Shown here: in pieces, positions 10,929-20,418 of the stretch
Layout: every line of letters starts with the position of its first letter
Position numbering within the stretch: the first letter of the stretch is position 1
Assembly (NCBI GenBank): GCA_039809345.1
Contig: JBDHUW010000001.1
Coordinates: forward strand, 140,921 to 204,920
DNA length: 64,000 nt
DNA from: JBDHUW01 sp039809345
GTDB taxonomy: Bacteria > Patescibacteriota > Gracilibacteria > Absconditabacterales > Absconditicoccaceae
Reading direction: 5' to 3'
Notes under the pieces: model-generated
Databases searched by the model: none
Told to the model about the DNA's origin: nothing
Seen by the model: the letters and a program-made list of their open reading frames with translations, nothing else
Position numbers and translations under genes: made by a program

Positions 10929-10993
10929 TGTGTAATTTTTCATACTTTTGTCAGTAGTTTTCGGGGACTGGTTTAGTATAGAGGGGCGATTTT

Positions 10994-11007
10994 GTGACCG
11001 GTCTCTT
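10994..11007. repeat. REP-like palindrome, copy 2 (degenerate left arm)
   Basis: The core GACCGGTC is intact at 10996-11003 and the right arm continues CTCTT, but the left arm reads TTGTGACC, so only the central 8 bp are symmetric. It lies 22 nt before the RAYT start codon and about 80 nt from copy 1. Confidence 0.65.
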
Positions 11008-11024
11008 TATCACTAGCCAAACCT

Positions 11025-11513
11025 ATGGGAAATTATCGTCCGCCATTCCTAAAAGGATGCTATTATCACGTGTTCAATAGGGGGTATATGAAGCAGACGC
11101 TTTTTTATACGCCCCTTGATTATCAAAAATATCTCCAGATTATAGACGAGTGTCAAAAGGAATATCCTATGATAGTTATCTATATTTTCTGCTTACTACC
11201 AAATCATTTTCATTTTCTCTTACAACAAGACAGGGATTGATTATATATATCTGAGTTTATGAGGAGAGTACAATGAGCTTATGCAAACTATTATAAAGTC
11301 AAATATGCCAATATAAGATGAATTCCGATTGTAGAGTGAAGATATAAGGCTAAGTTAATAGATACCAATGATTACCTGCTAGAATGCTACAACTACATCC
11401 ACAACAATCCAATTAAACACAACCTGGTCGAGAGTGTTGACAAACGACCCTATTTATTCCTAAAGAGACCGGTCTCCCTCCTATGCCCAGCTATCTTTGA
11501 CAAAACTTTCTAA
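11025..11513 (+). CDS. REP-associated tyrosine transposase (RAYT, Y1/HUH family)
   Basis: 162 residues. The sequence has the Y1 transposase signature: YYHVFNRG near the N-terminus, PNHFHFLLQ containing the His-hydrophobic-His metal-binding pair (residues about 66-74), and CYNYIHNNPIKHNLV, typical of RAYT proteins, carrying the candidate nucleophilic Tyr. HUH transposases nick single-stranded DNA and form a 5'-phosphotyrosine link; RAYTs act on REP palindromes. Four TGA-Gly codons show that the gene is adapted to code 25. Copies of GAGACCGGTCTC lie on both sides (10913, 10996, 11465), the last inside its own 3' end. Its final 31 bases overlap the ksgA start. Activity is not established. Confidence 0.85.
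11465..11476. repeat. REP-like palindrome, copy 3
   Basis: A perfect 12-nt GAGACCGGTCTC inside the RAYT 3' end (coding K-R-P-V-S there) and ending 6 nt before the ksgA ATG, so it occupies the ksgA 5' untranslated region. Confidence 0.8.
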
Positions 11514-12280
11514 AAGATTCCACATATACTATTTTCATAGCCCAAAAGGTGGGTAAGATTTGTGATGATTTGAAGTTGGAGCAGTGTATCGAGATTGGAC
11601 CAGGGAAATGAGCATTGACGAAGAAGCTTATAGCCATAGTAGATAGGCCTTTGGTGTTGCTCGAAAAGGACGAAACTCTGGTGCCCCATATGCAGCAGTT
11701 TCTGGATGCACCCTGAAATCACAAAATCGATTTGATAATGGGTGACGCATTGGCCCTAGATACCGCTTCTCTCCTAGAGCAAAAGTGACGAAACCCCGCC
11801 CAGACTATCGTGGTCGGTAATTTGCCTTATTATATCACATCGCCATTGATTACGAAGTTTTTTGGATGACGAGATGCTGTGTTTCCTGCAGGTGTGTTTA
11901 TGGTGCAAAAAGAGGTGGCTGATAAGATCAGGTGGGATGCGGAGAAAAAGAGCTTTCTGTGGCGGTTATTGAACTATCAGTATGAGGTAAAATATCTCAA
12001 GACGGTACCAGCCAAGGCATTTTCACCTGCTCCCAAAGTCCAGTCGGCGATATTTTCATTGGTTGAGAAAAAAGAAAAGCCATCGTTTTCATATACAGAA
12101 ATGATTTGGGTGCTCGATCAGATTTCTAAGTACAAAAGGAAGACGCTGGGCAAATGCCGGAAGATGGCTACTCCTGAGCTTGCAAAAAAATACCCCTTAC
12201 CAGAGGATTTGTCTGGTAAGAGGTTGGAGGAGATTGGTTTGGAGGAAATGGGGAGGATACTCGTAGAGACCGGTCTCTAA
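11483..12280 (+). CDS. ksgA: 16S rRNA dimethyladenosine transferase KsgA/RsmA
   Basis: 265 residues. KsgA dimethylates two adjacent adenines in the 3'-terminal helix of 16S rRNA during small-subunit assembly. The N-terminal MPSYLGQNFLKD contains the family LGQNFL motif and fixes the start at 11483. Motif I is EIGPGKGALT, with the second Gly of the GKG encoded by TGA, and the catalytic motif IV is NLPYYITSPLI. The length matches the family. It overlaps the upstream RAYT gene by 31 nt, which suggests that the transposase cassette landed at its 5' edge. Its last codons (V-E-T-G-L-stop) are encoded by a perfect copy of the REP-like palindrome, so the original C-terminus may have been changed. Confidence 0.93.
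12264..12279. repeat. REP-like palindrome, copy 4 (shared by two convergent gene ends)
   Basis: A perfect 16-nt palindrome TAGAGACCGGTCTCTA. It supplies the last codons of ksgA (stop TAA at 12278-12280) on the plus strand and the stop TAG (12277-12279) of the convergent gene on the minus strand. The left foot is GTAG, as in classical REP elements. Confidence 0.85.
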
Positions 12281-15200
12281 AATATAAACAAATCATCCTC
12301 AGGTATTTCCTCTTCCTCTGTAGCTGACTGTGTAGCAGCGCTACTTTCTGTTGGTGCTGAAGGCAATGTCACAAGTGGTGCACTTGGTTGAGCCATGTTG
12401 ATCACAGTGACTTTTAGAGGTTGCTCTTCAGGGATGTTGTTGTATCACATATCTTGTCGGATTTTCCCCATCAATATACCCACATCAAAGGCTGATATAG
12501 GTGAGCTTGGCTTATAGTTTTTTACTCAGTCAGATGTGGTTGTCACACTTCGTTTATTGAGAACAACTCAGTTTTCCCCTGCAGTAACTGTTGCAGGAGT
12601 GATGACAATGGTTTTTCAATCTGCACCTACTACGGAAGAACCTACTTTGGCTAGTTGTGACATCGCCATAGCCGTAGCCATACCGCCACCGCCACCACCA
12701 AATGTTCTAGGGATTGATGACGGAGATGGTGCTGGTGTGACTGGTCAGCCACCTCCACCACCGCCAGATGCGCATTGTGTTTGATTTCACTTCCATGAAG
12801 TTCACGCTTTGGAATCTACAAAGGTTGCAGGTGGTTCTCAAAGAGAGGTATTGAGACAGTTGTAGTCTAGGGTGAGAGATTGTGGAGAAGCTGGGAAACT
12901 TGCTAGGTTAGTGAGTGCGGTCCAAGAAGCAGGTACTGGTCAGGTGAGTTTGTTGTATGATAGGTTGATGATTTGCAGACCAGTGAGAGCAGACCAAGAA
13001 GACGGGAGAGTTCATACTAGGGTATTGTTCTGTACATTGATTTCCATTAGTTTTATTTGTTGAGACCACGATGAAGGCAGAGAGCCTGTGAAGGAATTTC
13101 CGCTAAAGTTCATTACCTCCATGTCTGTCGATCGAATATCATCAGGAAGGAGTCCACTAAAGTTGTTGTCTGCAACATTTACATATCTTAGATCAGGAGA
13201 GTTATAGAGGAAGTACGACAATCATGTGTTGAAGTTGTTGTTATCGATCCAAAATTCAAGGAGAGAGTTAATATAAGTCCAGCTTGCTGGTATTGCGCCA
13301 GTGAAGTTGTTGTTGGTTCAAACAAATCTCTCTAGCATTACCATGCCCGATCGACTCTCAGGAAGAGTGCCCTGGAGGTTGTTGTTTCAAACCTCAAGAT
13401 AGCGAAGGTTGGCAAGAGTAGACCATGAACTTGGGAGAGTCCCTTGGAGGTTATTGTTACCAATATTTATACTATACAGTCATGTGTATGTAGACCATGA
13501 ACTAGGCAATGATCAACTTAACTGGTTAGATGAGAGGTTGATTGCTTCAATCGAGTTGCTGATGGTGTTTGGTAGTGTGCCATCAAATGAGTTGAATGAT
13601 AGGTTAGCTTCAAGCAGGTTTGGCATTAGCAAAATGCCTGATAATGATCATCAGATATTGTTGTTTTGTAGGTTCAAATATGTGATGTCACTAAGGTTAG
13701 AAATACTTGAAGGCATAGTTCATGAGAGCCCAAATGTATCTAAATTTATTCGATTTAGTCCAGTCCCTCCCCATCCATTACAAGTTATTCAATCCCAGTC
13801 GCATACTGTATCTGGAGTTGTGTCATCTCCACGGAGCCATCAGTTTACCTCAGCAGTCCAATTTTCACATCCTGGAAGTCCAGGATCTAATACACAAAGA
13901 CTTCCATTGTCTTCCCAATTGTCTCCATCCATTTCTATATACATATCAACAAGTGCAACGCACTCGTCAAATGATACGTCTGTGACGGTGTTGCAGTTTA
14001 CTGTTGGAGTGTACTCGTAGATGGTCGTTTGTGTTGTGTAATTTGAAACAAATCTTGGATCAAGAGAGCCATAGTTGTCTGAGAAGAGGACTTTGAGGGT
14101 GCCGCTACTTATGAAGAAAGTTGCGTTGTTGTCATTGAATTCACCATTTCAAGGAAGAAGAGCTTGAGTACCATGCTGGTCGGTGTTTATCAATGATAGG
14201 TGACCATTGGTTGTGTTTTTAATATAGTATGCAAGATTGTCGTTTGAGCCAGGAAATACTTCATTGCTGTTCCCCAAGAAGAGGACATATATATCTCAAG
14301 AGTAGAGTATAATGTCTTTGACAACTGGTGGTGTTGTTAGCCACATTTCATTTCAATTGGTATATGTATTTACCTGATAAATATCCCCATTGATAAAGTC
14401 TTTTAGGAAGATATCATCTCATGGTTGATTTCAAGATAGTCATAGATTTTGTGATTCTGTGATAAATAGTCAGTATTGATTATTTATAATACTGTTTTTC
14501 CATCCCCACGAATATCCAGCGGAAGGTGTTCCTAATTGATCACTACTCATGAGAGAAATTGCTTTTGTGTTTCTGTCCCAAACAAAGACATCTAGTGTGT
14601 TGTTATTGTCTCATACGACAAGGTCGCTGCTTTCACTTGTAAATATTATATATCTTCAGTTTTCTGACATACTCATTGGTTGTGAGTTGCCAGTACTGTT
14701 TCATCAATTTCACAAAGTAGTAGTAACTTTCTCGATGGTATTTGTTAGAAGATCTTTTGTATATATGTCTTGCATTCACAGAGATCCTCATGTTGTAAGT
14801 TTGGTAGAGGTAGATACAAAAACCACATATCTTCCATCGCTATTTACAAATGTTGGTGAGGCTGTGTTCAATACATATCAATCGTTCGGCAAACCATCAG
14901 TTGTGTTTGACACTAAGACGGTAGTGTTGTTTACCGTGTCTCTCATGTACAGTTGAAATGTACTTTCACCGGTTTGTACTGCGTTGTTTGCGTCTGTTAC
15001 AAAAAACACATATCTGAAGTCATCAGAGGCACCCATAAGATGTACTACGCCACTAAGGTAGTCGCCGCTATATGGTACTGTCACACGAGTTGTAGAGTTG
15101 TTGATGGCGTCTCTTATAAAAATATCTTTGGTTAAATATGTGTCCTCAGGTACTAGTCATGCGAAATATGTACTGAACAAAACATGAGTACCGCTTTGAT

Positions 15201-15561
15201 TTAAGATTACTGTATTGTCAGGGTCTGCTACAGCCATTGGGAAATCTCAATTTGGAAGAGCAGTAATAAGTTTTGTTGTGTTGGTAGATCTTTCATACCA
15301 GAAAATGTCATCAGATCCATTTGTGTCTCCTGTGAGTATTGTAGCCGATGAAGAAGAAAACACTATGCGATTTCAGTCTTCGGAAACTGTTCTAGAGGGA
15401 CTGTCTCCGCTGACTCAATCAGCAACTTTTATTATTTGCTGCCTAAACGCCCCATTCGCATCCTTTACGACATACGTCACAAATCAATATGCTGTTTGCT
15501 GAAAGAGGATCAATATGCTCAAAAGTACAGTAAGGATTTTTCTGGTTCTAAAATATGCCAT
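12277..15561 (-). CDS. Secreted protein with TolB/PD40-like beta-propeller and plant-type leucine-rich repeats
   Basis: 1094 residues, continuous from 15561 to the TAG in the palindrome; I checked the frame line by line for TAA and TAG. A signal peptide (MAYFRTRKILTVLLSILILF) precedes about 400 residues of propeller-like repeats such as DGNRIVFSSSSATILTGDTN and DGRYVVFVSTSTKL. A cap region with a C-x-ALVDMY-type motif then leads into plant-receptor-style LRRs (repeat unit N-N-F-S-G-x-L-P, for example VADNNFSGLLPDDI). The C-terminus is Gly-rich, with two poly-Gly runs, and ends in an acidic tail. Such LRRs usually mediate protein binding, and surface location is inferred from the signal peptide. 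The C-terminal codons lie in a mobile palindrome. Confidence 0.82.
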
Positions 15562-15671
15562 GGTGGACTTTTACTATTAAATACTATAAATATAGTTGCT
15601 TTTTTCAGATAAACAAATAAACGATTGAACTGTGAGAAAATAAGAATTAATTTATTGGCAATGTGTGTATT

Positions 15672-17093
15672 ATGGCAAAGAAAGGGTTGACATATATGGT
15701 TTTGATTGTTTTGTGTGTTGTGTTGGTGCTGATCATCAAATCAGTGATTTTCATACAAAACGACTTTGTGCCATTGTGATATGATCCGTGAATGTATAGA
15801 GCAATCCATCTCGCATATTCGTATATGATCGAGGGTGGAGCGCGATTCTGATCATTGCCATCGTGGATCAAGCATGAACCATTGCGATGACTCCTTTCTG
15901 TGGTTGGGGAGAGATTGGGAATCGGGATCGATTACCAGTTGGGGCGAGGGTTTATTGCGCTTTCAGTGGGAGTATACCTCCTTGTACTGAGAAGAAAACT
16001 TTCTTATGGGGCGTTTCTCGTTCCGCTTTTTCTTTTTTCAGCTGTGCAGTTTGAGCTGTATTCATACCTGTATTACAAACAGCTTTTGGGTATAGGTATG
16101 ATGTTTTTGGTGTTTGGCTTTTATAGTCAGGCGCATTGGTGGAGGCTGGCAGTAAGTTTATTTTTCCTCGTTTTGTTGCATAGACATACGGCGCTGATAT
16201 CTATCCTTGTGCTATGTTTGGATGTACTCTTGTCAGCGAAAAAATCAGAAATGAAGCGATATGTGAAGTGAGGATTTGTTGTGATCCCAGCATTGATTGC
16301 GATAGTTTTGTATGGTTGACTGATAGAGAGAGTACTAATGCAATTCGTGAAACCACTTTTGACGACCGCATGATGATCTTGGCAGGCGTGAGATTTTTTG
16401 AGTATATGACAATTTTCTATGTTGGCATGGCCATCTCTAGTTTTGGTGTTTGTTGCTTTGGTTTTTTTGAAGACCAAGATACGAAATAAATGGCTCAGGA
16501 GCGATGAAGCCAGGCTCGATATAATTTGACTTCTCGTCTGTTTGGTATGGACTATCTTCGGTCTCTTGAACTACAAAAGATGATTGGTGTTTTTGGATCT
16601 CTTTCTCCTGGCACCAGTAGCGTATATCTTGATGTATCTACGATGACAAAAAAAGAATATCTACAAAGGCGTTGTTGTTGTCTTTTTTGCACTCTACATC
16701 GGTGTGTTTGTGTATCATGTATGGAAAAGAGATGTCTCACGTGTCTCAGGTGAGGAACTCAATGCGATTGCGTCTTTTTGACAGACCATTCCAGCAGAAT
16801 GATATATCATGGTGACGGACAGGAAGCGAACGCCATGGGTAATGTGATACTCTCAGAGAAAACGAATCTCTCCAGGAATGTCAGACGACAATAGATGGAC
16901 ACAGTGAATGTGGAATGAGTTCCGAGCATGAAATATGTCTACAAGGTGTCAGATGCTGAAGGAGACATATGGTGACAAAAAGTTGTGGATCATGCAACAC
17001 AAAACTCAGTTTGATTATCTAGGCGAGGATATTGATTGTATGACAAAAAAAGAGCAATCAGGGATGATTACTCTTTGGGAATCTAATTGGTAG
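15672..17093 (+). CDS. Polytopic membrane protein, possibly a GT-C type glycosyltransferase
   Basis: 473 residues with an N-terminal transmembrane segment and about eight to ten further hydrophobic segments up to residue 360, then a soluble C-terminal domain of about 110 residues rich in Trp and charged residues. An extracytoplasmic loop after the first segment contains YDPGMYRAIHLAYSYM; an acidic residue in this loop is typical of GT-C glycosyltransferases that use lipid-linked sugars, but the match is weak. It is read through many TGA-Gly codons. The start ATG at 15672 is 15 nt after an AATTTATT box. Function is uncertain; a role in envelope glycans or protein glycosylation is only a suggestion. 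Confidence 0.62.
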
Positions 17094-17103
17094 GTTGTTT
17101 GAT

Positions 17104-18387
17104 TTACACCGCCAACACCTTAAAATTCTTTTTCCCCTTTCTAAGCAAAACAGATCCATTGATTGCTTTGCTGACGTCTATCGTCAATCATATGTCTTCC
17201 ACTTTCTCTTCATTTAGGTAGATAGCTCCAGCTTGGATAGACTTTTTGGCATCTCCCCTAGAACCTTCTAGTCCACAGTTTACAAGTGCGTCAACTATTG
17301 ACAGATTGTTGGGATCTAGTGTAGAGAGACCGGTCTCTCTACCAACCGCTTCAATTTCCTCTTTTGACATCGCTCTCAATGCTTCTAGTTTGTCACCCTC
17401 GCCAAACAGAAACTCTGTCACTTTGACAGCAGTTTCCATGGCAACTTTACCATGAATTGTCTCTGTCACATATCTTGCAAGTTGACCTTGTCCATATCTA
17501 GCAGCCATATCTTCACCGTGTTTTTGGACGATGTTGTCAATGTCTTCTAGTGGCAGTAGGGTGAATAGCTTCAAGAATCTAGCCACGTCTTCATCACTGA
17601 CATTCATGAAGTACTGGTAGATTTTGAACGGAGTAGTCATTGTTGGGTTTAGCCAAAGTGCGTTTCCTTCAGATTTTCCAAATTTCTTTCCAGAACTGTC
17701 CAATACTAGGGGAGAGGTCACGCCATACGCGTCACCATCTGTCATCTTTTTTATGAGTTCAATTCCTGTCACAATATTCCCCCATTGATCAGATCCGCTA
17801 ATCTGAAGTTTGCATCCTTTGTCTTCGTAGAGGCGCACAAAGTCATACCCCTGAAGGAGCATATAACTAAACTCGGTATATGAGATAGATTTGTCGGGAT
17901 CTTCGATTCTCTTTTTCACAGTTTCTTTTGACATCATTTGATTGACCGTAATATGCTTACCAACCTCACGCAAAAATTTGAGATATGACATATCTTCATA
18001 GAAATCTTTGTTGTTGATTACTTCGAATTGGAAATCAGTTCAAGACAATGTTGCAAGGTTTTTCAAAATTCATCCCACTTGATTTTTAATTGCTTCAACA
18101 TTTTTATTCAATGTTTCATCATCAAGAAAACTTCTATCAGCATCTTTTCCACTTGGGTCACCAATCATTCCTGTTGCGCCTCATACAATTAGAATAAGCT
18201 TATTGTTTCTTTTCATAAAATTCACAGCATTCATGAATACTACAAAATTTCCTAGATGGAGAGAATTGGCTGTAGGGTCACATCAGAAATAGAGTGTTTC
18301 GTTGCCCCTGTCATATATGTCAAAAAGTTCTTCACTTGTCGATTGGTACAAAAATCAGCGCTGTGTCAGTTCGTCTTTGAGATGCAT
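17104..18387 (-). CDS. tyrS: Tyrosyl-tRNA synthetase
   Basis: 427 residues. A class I aminoacyl-tRNA synthetase that attaches tyrosine to tRNA-Tyr. The HIGH-type motif is HLGN (in SLHLGNFV), the KMSKS-type loop is KFGKS, and the tyrosine-site motif [14 protein letters not shown] and SGSDQWGN are present. A C-terminal S4-like RNA-binding domain ends with [12 protein letters not shown]; this last part is reached only by reading a TGA as Gly. Between the catalytic and S4 domains the reading frame contains a 22-nt REP-like palindrome encoding V-G-R-E-T-G-L-S, tolerated as linker sequence. The start at 18387 gives [12 protein letters not shown], normal for bacterial TyrRS. Confidence 0.96.
17321..17342. 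repeat. REP-like palindrome, copy 5, in frame inside tyrS
   Basis: The longest copy: a perfect 22-nt palindrome with the core GAGAGACCGGTCTCTC and GTA/TAC feet. It lies in the linker-coding part of tyrS and contributes the peptide R-E-T-G-L. Confidence 0.88.
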
Positions 18388-18466
18388 TGTATCTAACTAT
18401 GGTATAAATATACAAATTATGTATATATTCGGTATTGAAAAACAATGAAATGTGCTCTCTCAACTT

Positions 18467-19603
18467 CTACTCTTGCATAGCAAGAAGCATACACGTCAAG
18501 GCTTTAACATCTTTTAGGCTCTCCAATACTTTGCCATAGGCTTGCATTACTTCTAGAGAATTGGGGTCATCAAGCTCTGTGCCAAGTTGGTAGAGATTAT
18601 TTATCAAACTACTTCATGCTCATGAAAACAGGTTTTTCCTGCTATTTTCATAATAAATCCCCTTTTTGTGGAGCAAGAGAATTGTATATAGATTAGTTTT
18701 CTTGTCTTTTAGTGTTTGGAGGATTTCAGGAGATATATTATTGCTTGATGCGGCATCTTTTAGTTCTTGATCTAGATATGCTGTTATTGATTCTGATTTT
18801 CATGAAGCGCTAGCTCGAATAGAAAGAGCTTTTTTGCGATGTATAGTAGCAAGATCGATTTCAGAGCACATCAGAATAAAGTTTTTGTAGGCGTTGAAAT
18901 CACCCTCTCGATCAGAAAATCTCAATACGTCGCTTTTTTCGATTACATTTTTGATGAGCTCATCGATATTCTTTTCTAGTCATTTTTTCTCAAGATAGAT
19001 ATTGAGGATTTTGCTTTTTTTCGCTTGAGGCGCGGTTTCTAAGTCTTTGAAAAGTATTCTGTCTTGTTTCTCGATAGGAGATTTATTTTGGTGAATCCCG
19101 TTTCGAATCGCTATATCAAACGCATCTAAATACTGTGTTCCTATTCAGCAAATCACTTCTGCAAGGAGCGCAACCTCTTCTTTCATGGTTTCTCAAAGTA
19201 ATATGGTTTTGAGTTGTTTGCTTATACGTTCTGCATCCTTTTTATATGATCATATTTGTTTATCAATAGTTGCAATTCTTTTTTGCTTAATCTTTTTGCC
19301 TTCAGTATTCTCATCGAGTTTTTGTCTTTGTTTTACAAGGTCATCAATGAGTCACTCAAAAAGCGATAGAGCATTGCGAGCTTCTAAGATTGATGAAAGC
19401 ATTCTACTGTTTTCCTCATTGCATTTATATGCAATATAATTTGCAATCTTTTTTGGTAAAGCGAAATAATGGTGCCCCCTATTTTCATAGAGGAACATTC
19501 ATTGATATAGGAGCGATTGTAGCGTTTCTTTTTGGTGAAGAGGAAGCGTTTGTAGATTTGGTAGGTTCTCAAACTCATCTGGCTTATTTTTTTTTGAAGA
19601 CAT
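18467..19603 (-). CDS. Hypothetical alpha-helical protein
   Basis: 378 residues, not recognised. The protein is Lys/Glu/Leu-rich and looks almost entirely helical, with probable coiled coils around residues 85-140 (LDENTEGKKIKQKRIATIDK) and no membrane segment. About eight TGA codons are read as Gly. The start at 19603 gives MSSKKNKPDEFENLPNL and is divergent from trmD, which begins 69 nt away. It could be a lineage-specific structural or regulatory protein; I have no basis for a function. Confidence 0.62.
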
Positions 19604-19672
19604 CAAGAATTGTAATTTATCTATAAAACACTATATATTGTGTATTATATTTATTTTTCTTGGTTTGTCAAA

Positions 19673-20371
19673 ATGCACATATCCTACATTTCCATCTTCC
19701 CATCTATTTATGATAGCTTCCTTCAGACCTCACTTGTACAAAAAGCAACAGATGCGGGACTACTTAGTATACGTTGCGTGGATCCTAGAGAGTACTGCAC
19801 AGATAGGCATCGTCAGATAGATGATGAGATTTATGGATGATGAGCGGGACTATTGATGAAAGCAAGGCCGGTGATTGATGCTGTAGAGTCAGAAATCGCT
19901 AGATTGTGATTAGATGCAAGCTTGCATGATACACGAAAAATTATTTTCGTTTCGCCATCGCAAACTGTATTTACTCAGCAAGTTGCTAGTGATATATCGA
20001 AGGTACAATATCTGATTTTCGTTTCATGACGTTATGAGTGAATCGATTATCGTTTTGAAAAGTATATGGAGAGTACATATCCGCATCAATTTTCCAAGAT
20101 ATCTTTGTGAACGTTTGTGACTCTTTGATGAGAACTGCCGAGTATGGTGATGACTGAAGCCATAGTCCGCTTGATACCTTGAGTCATACATGATGAGGTT
20201 AGCCATATGATAGAAAGTTATGCATTGGCAGACGATATGACCACGATTGAATTTCCACAGTACACAAGGCCAGAGGAGGTCCTTGGCATGAGAGTTCCTG
20301 ATGTTTTGCTAAGCGGTCATCATCAGAAGATTCAAGAGTGGAGAGATGAGAACCTTACAAAATGTAATTAA
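19673..20371 (+). CDS. trmD: tRNA (guanine-37-N1)-methyltransferase TrmD
   Basis: 232 residues. TrmD methylates G37 next to the anticodon using S-adenosylmethionine and prevents frameshifting. SPOUT-family motifs are visible: IDDEIYGGGAGLLMK (Gly residues partly from TGA), the knot region FVSGRYEGIDYRFE, and [20 protein letters not shown], followed by [17 protein letters not shown], where the Asp is the usual catalytic residue. A TATTTATT box lies 17 nt upstream of the ATG at 19673. The gene converges with the surface-protein gene at 20419; the hairpin between them mainly serves the opposite strand. Confidence 0.95.
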
Positions 20372-20399
20372 AAAAACCTAGGATAGTTTTCCTAGGTTT
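20368..20399 (-). terminator. Rho-independent terminator (for the minus-strand gene ending at 20419)
   Basis: The stem AAACCTAGGA/TCCTAGGTTT is followed, on the minus strand, by a T-rich tail (the A run at 20370-20376 on the plus strand). On the plus strand the tail is only TTTGCCCTTTT, so termination of trmD there is weaker. Confidence 0.75.
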
Positions 20400-20418
20400 G
20401 CCCTTTTCCAATGATATT

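Noticed and set aside
10913..12279. CRISPR array or transposon terminal inverted repeats from the repeated palindromes
   Set aside because: Copies are irregularly spaced, differ in arm length and lack spacer-repeat periodicity; there are no flanking target duplications. A REP-like interpretation fits better.
12536..15502. Plus-strand ORFs opposite the LRR/propeller gene
   Set aside because: They are short, lack family features and lie antisense to a continuous 1094-codon frame with a signal peptide and recognisable repeats.
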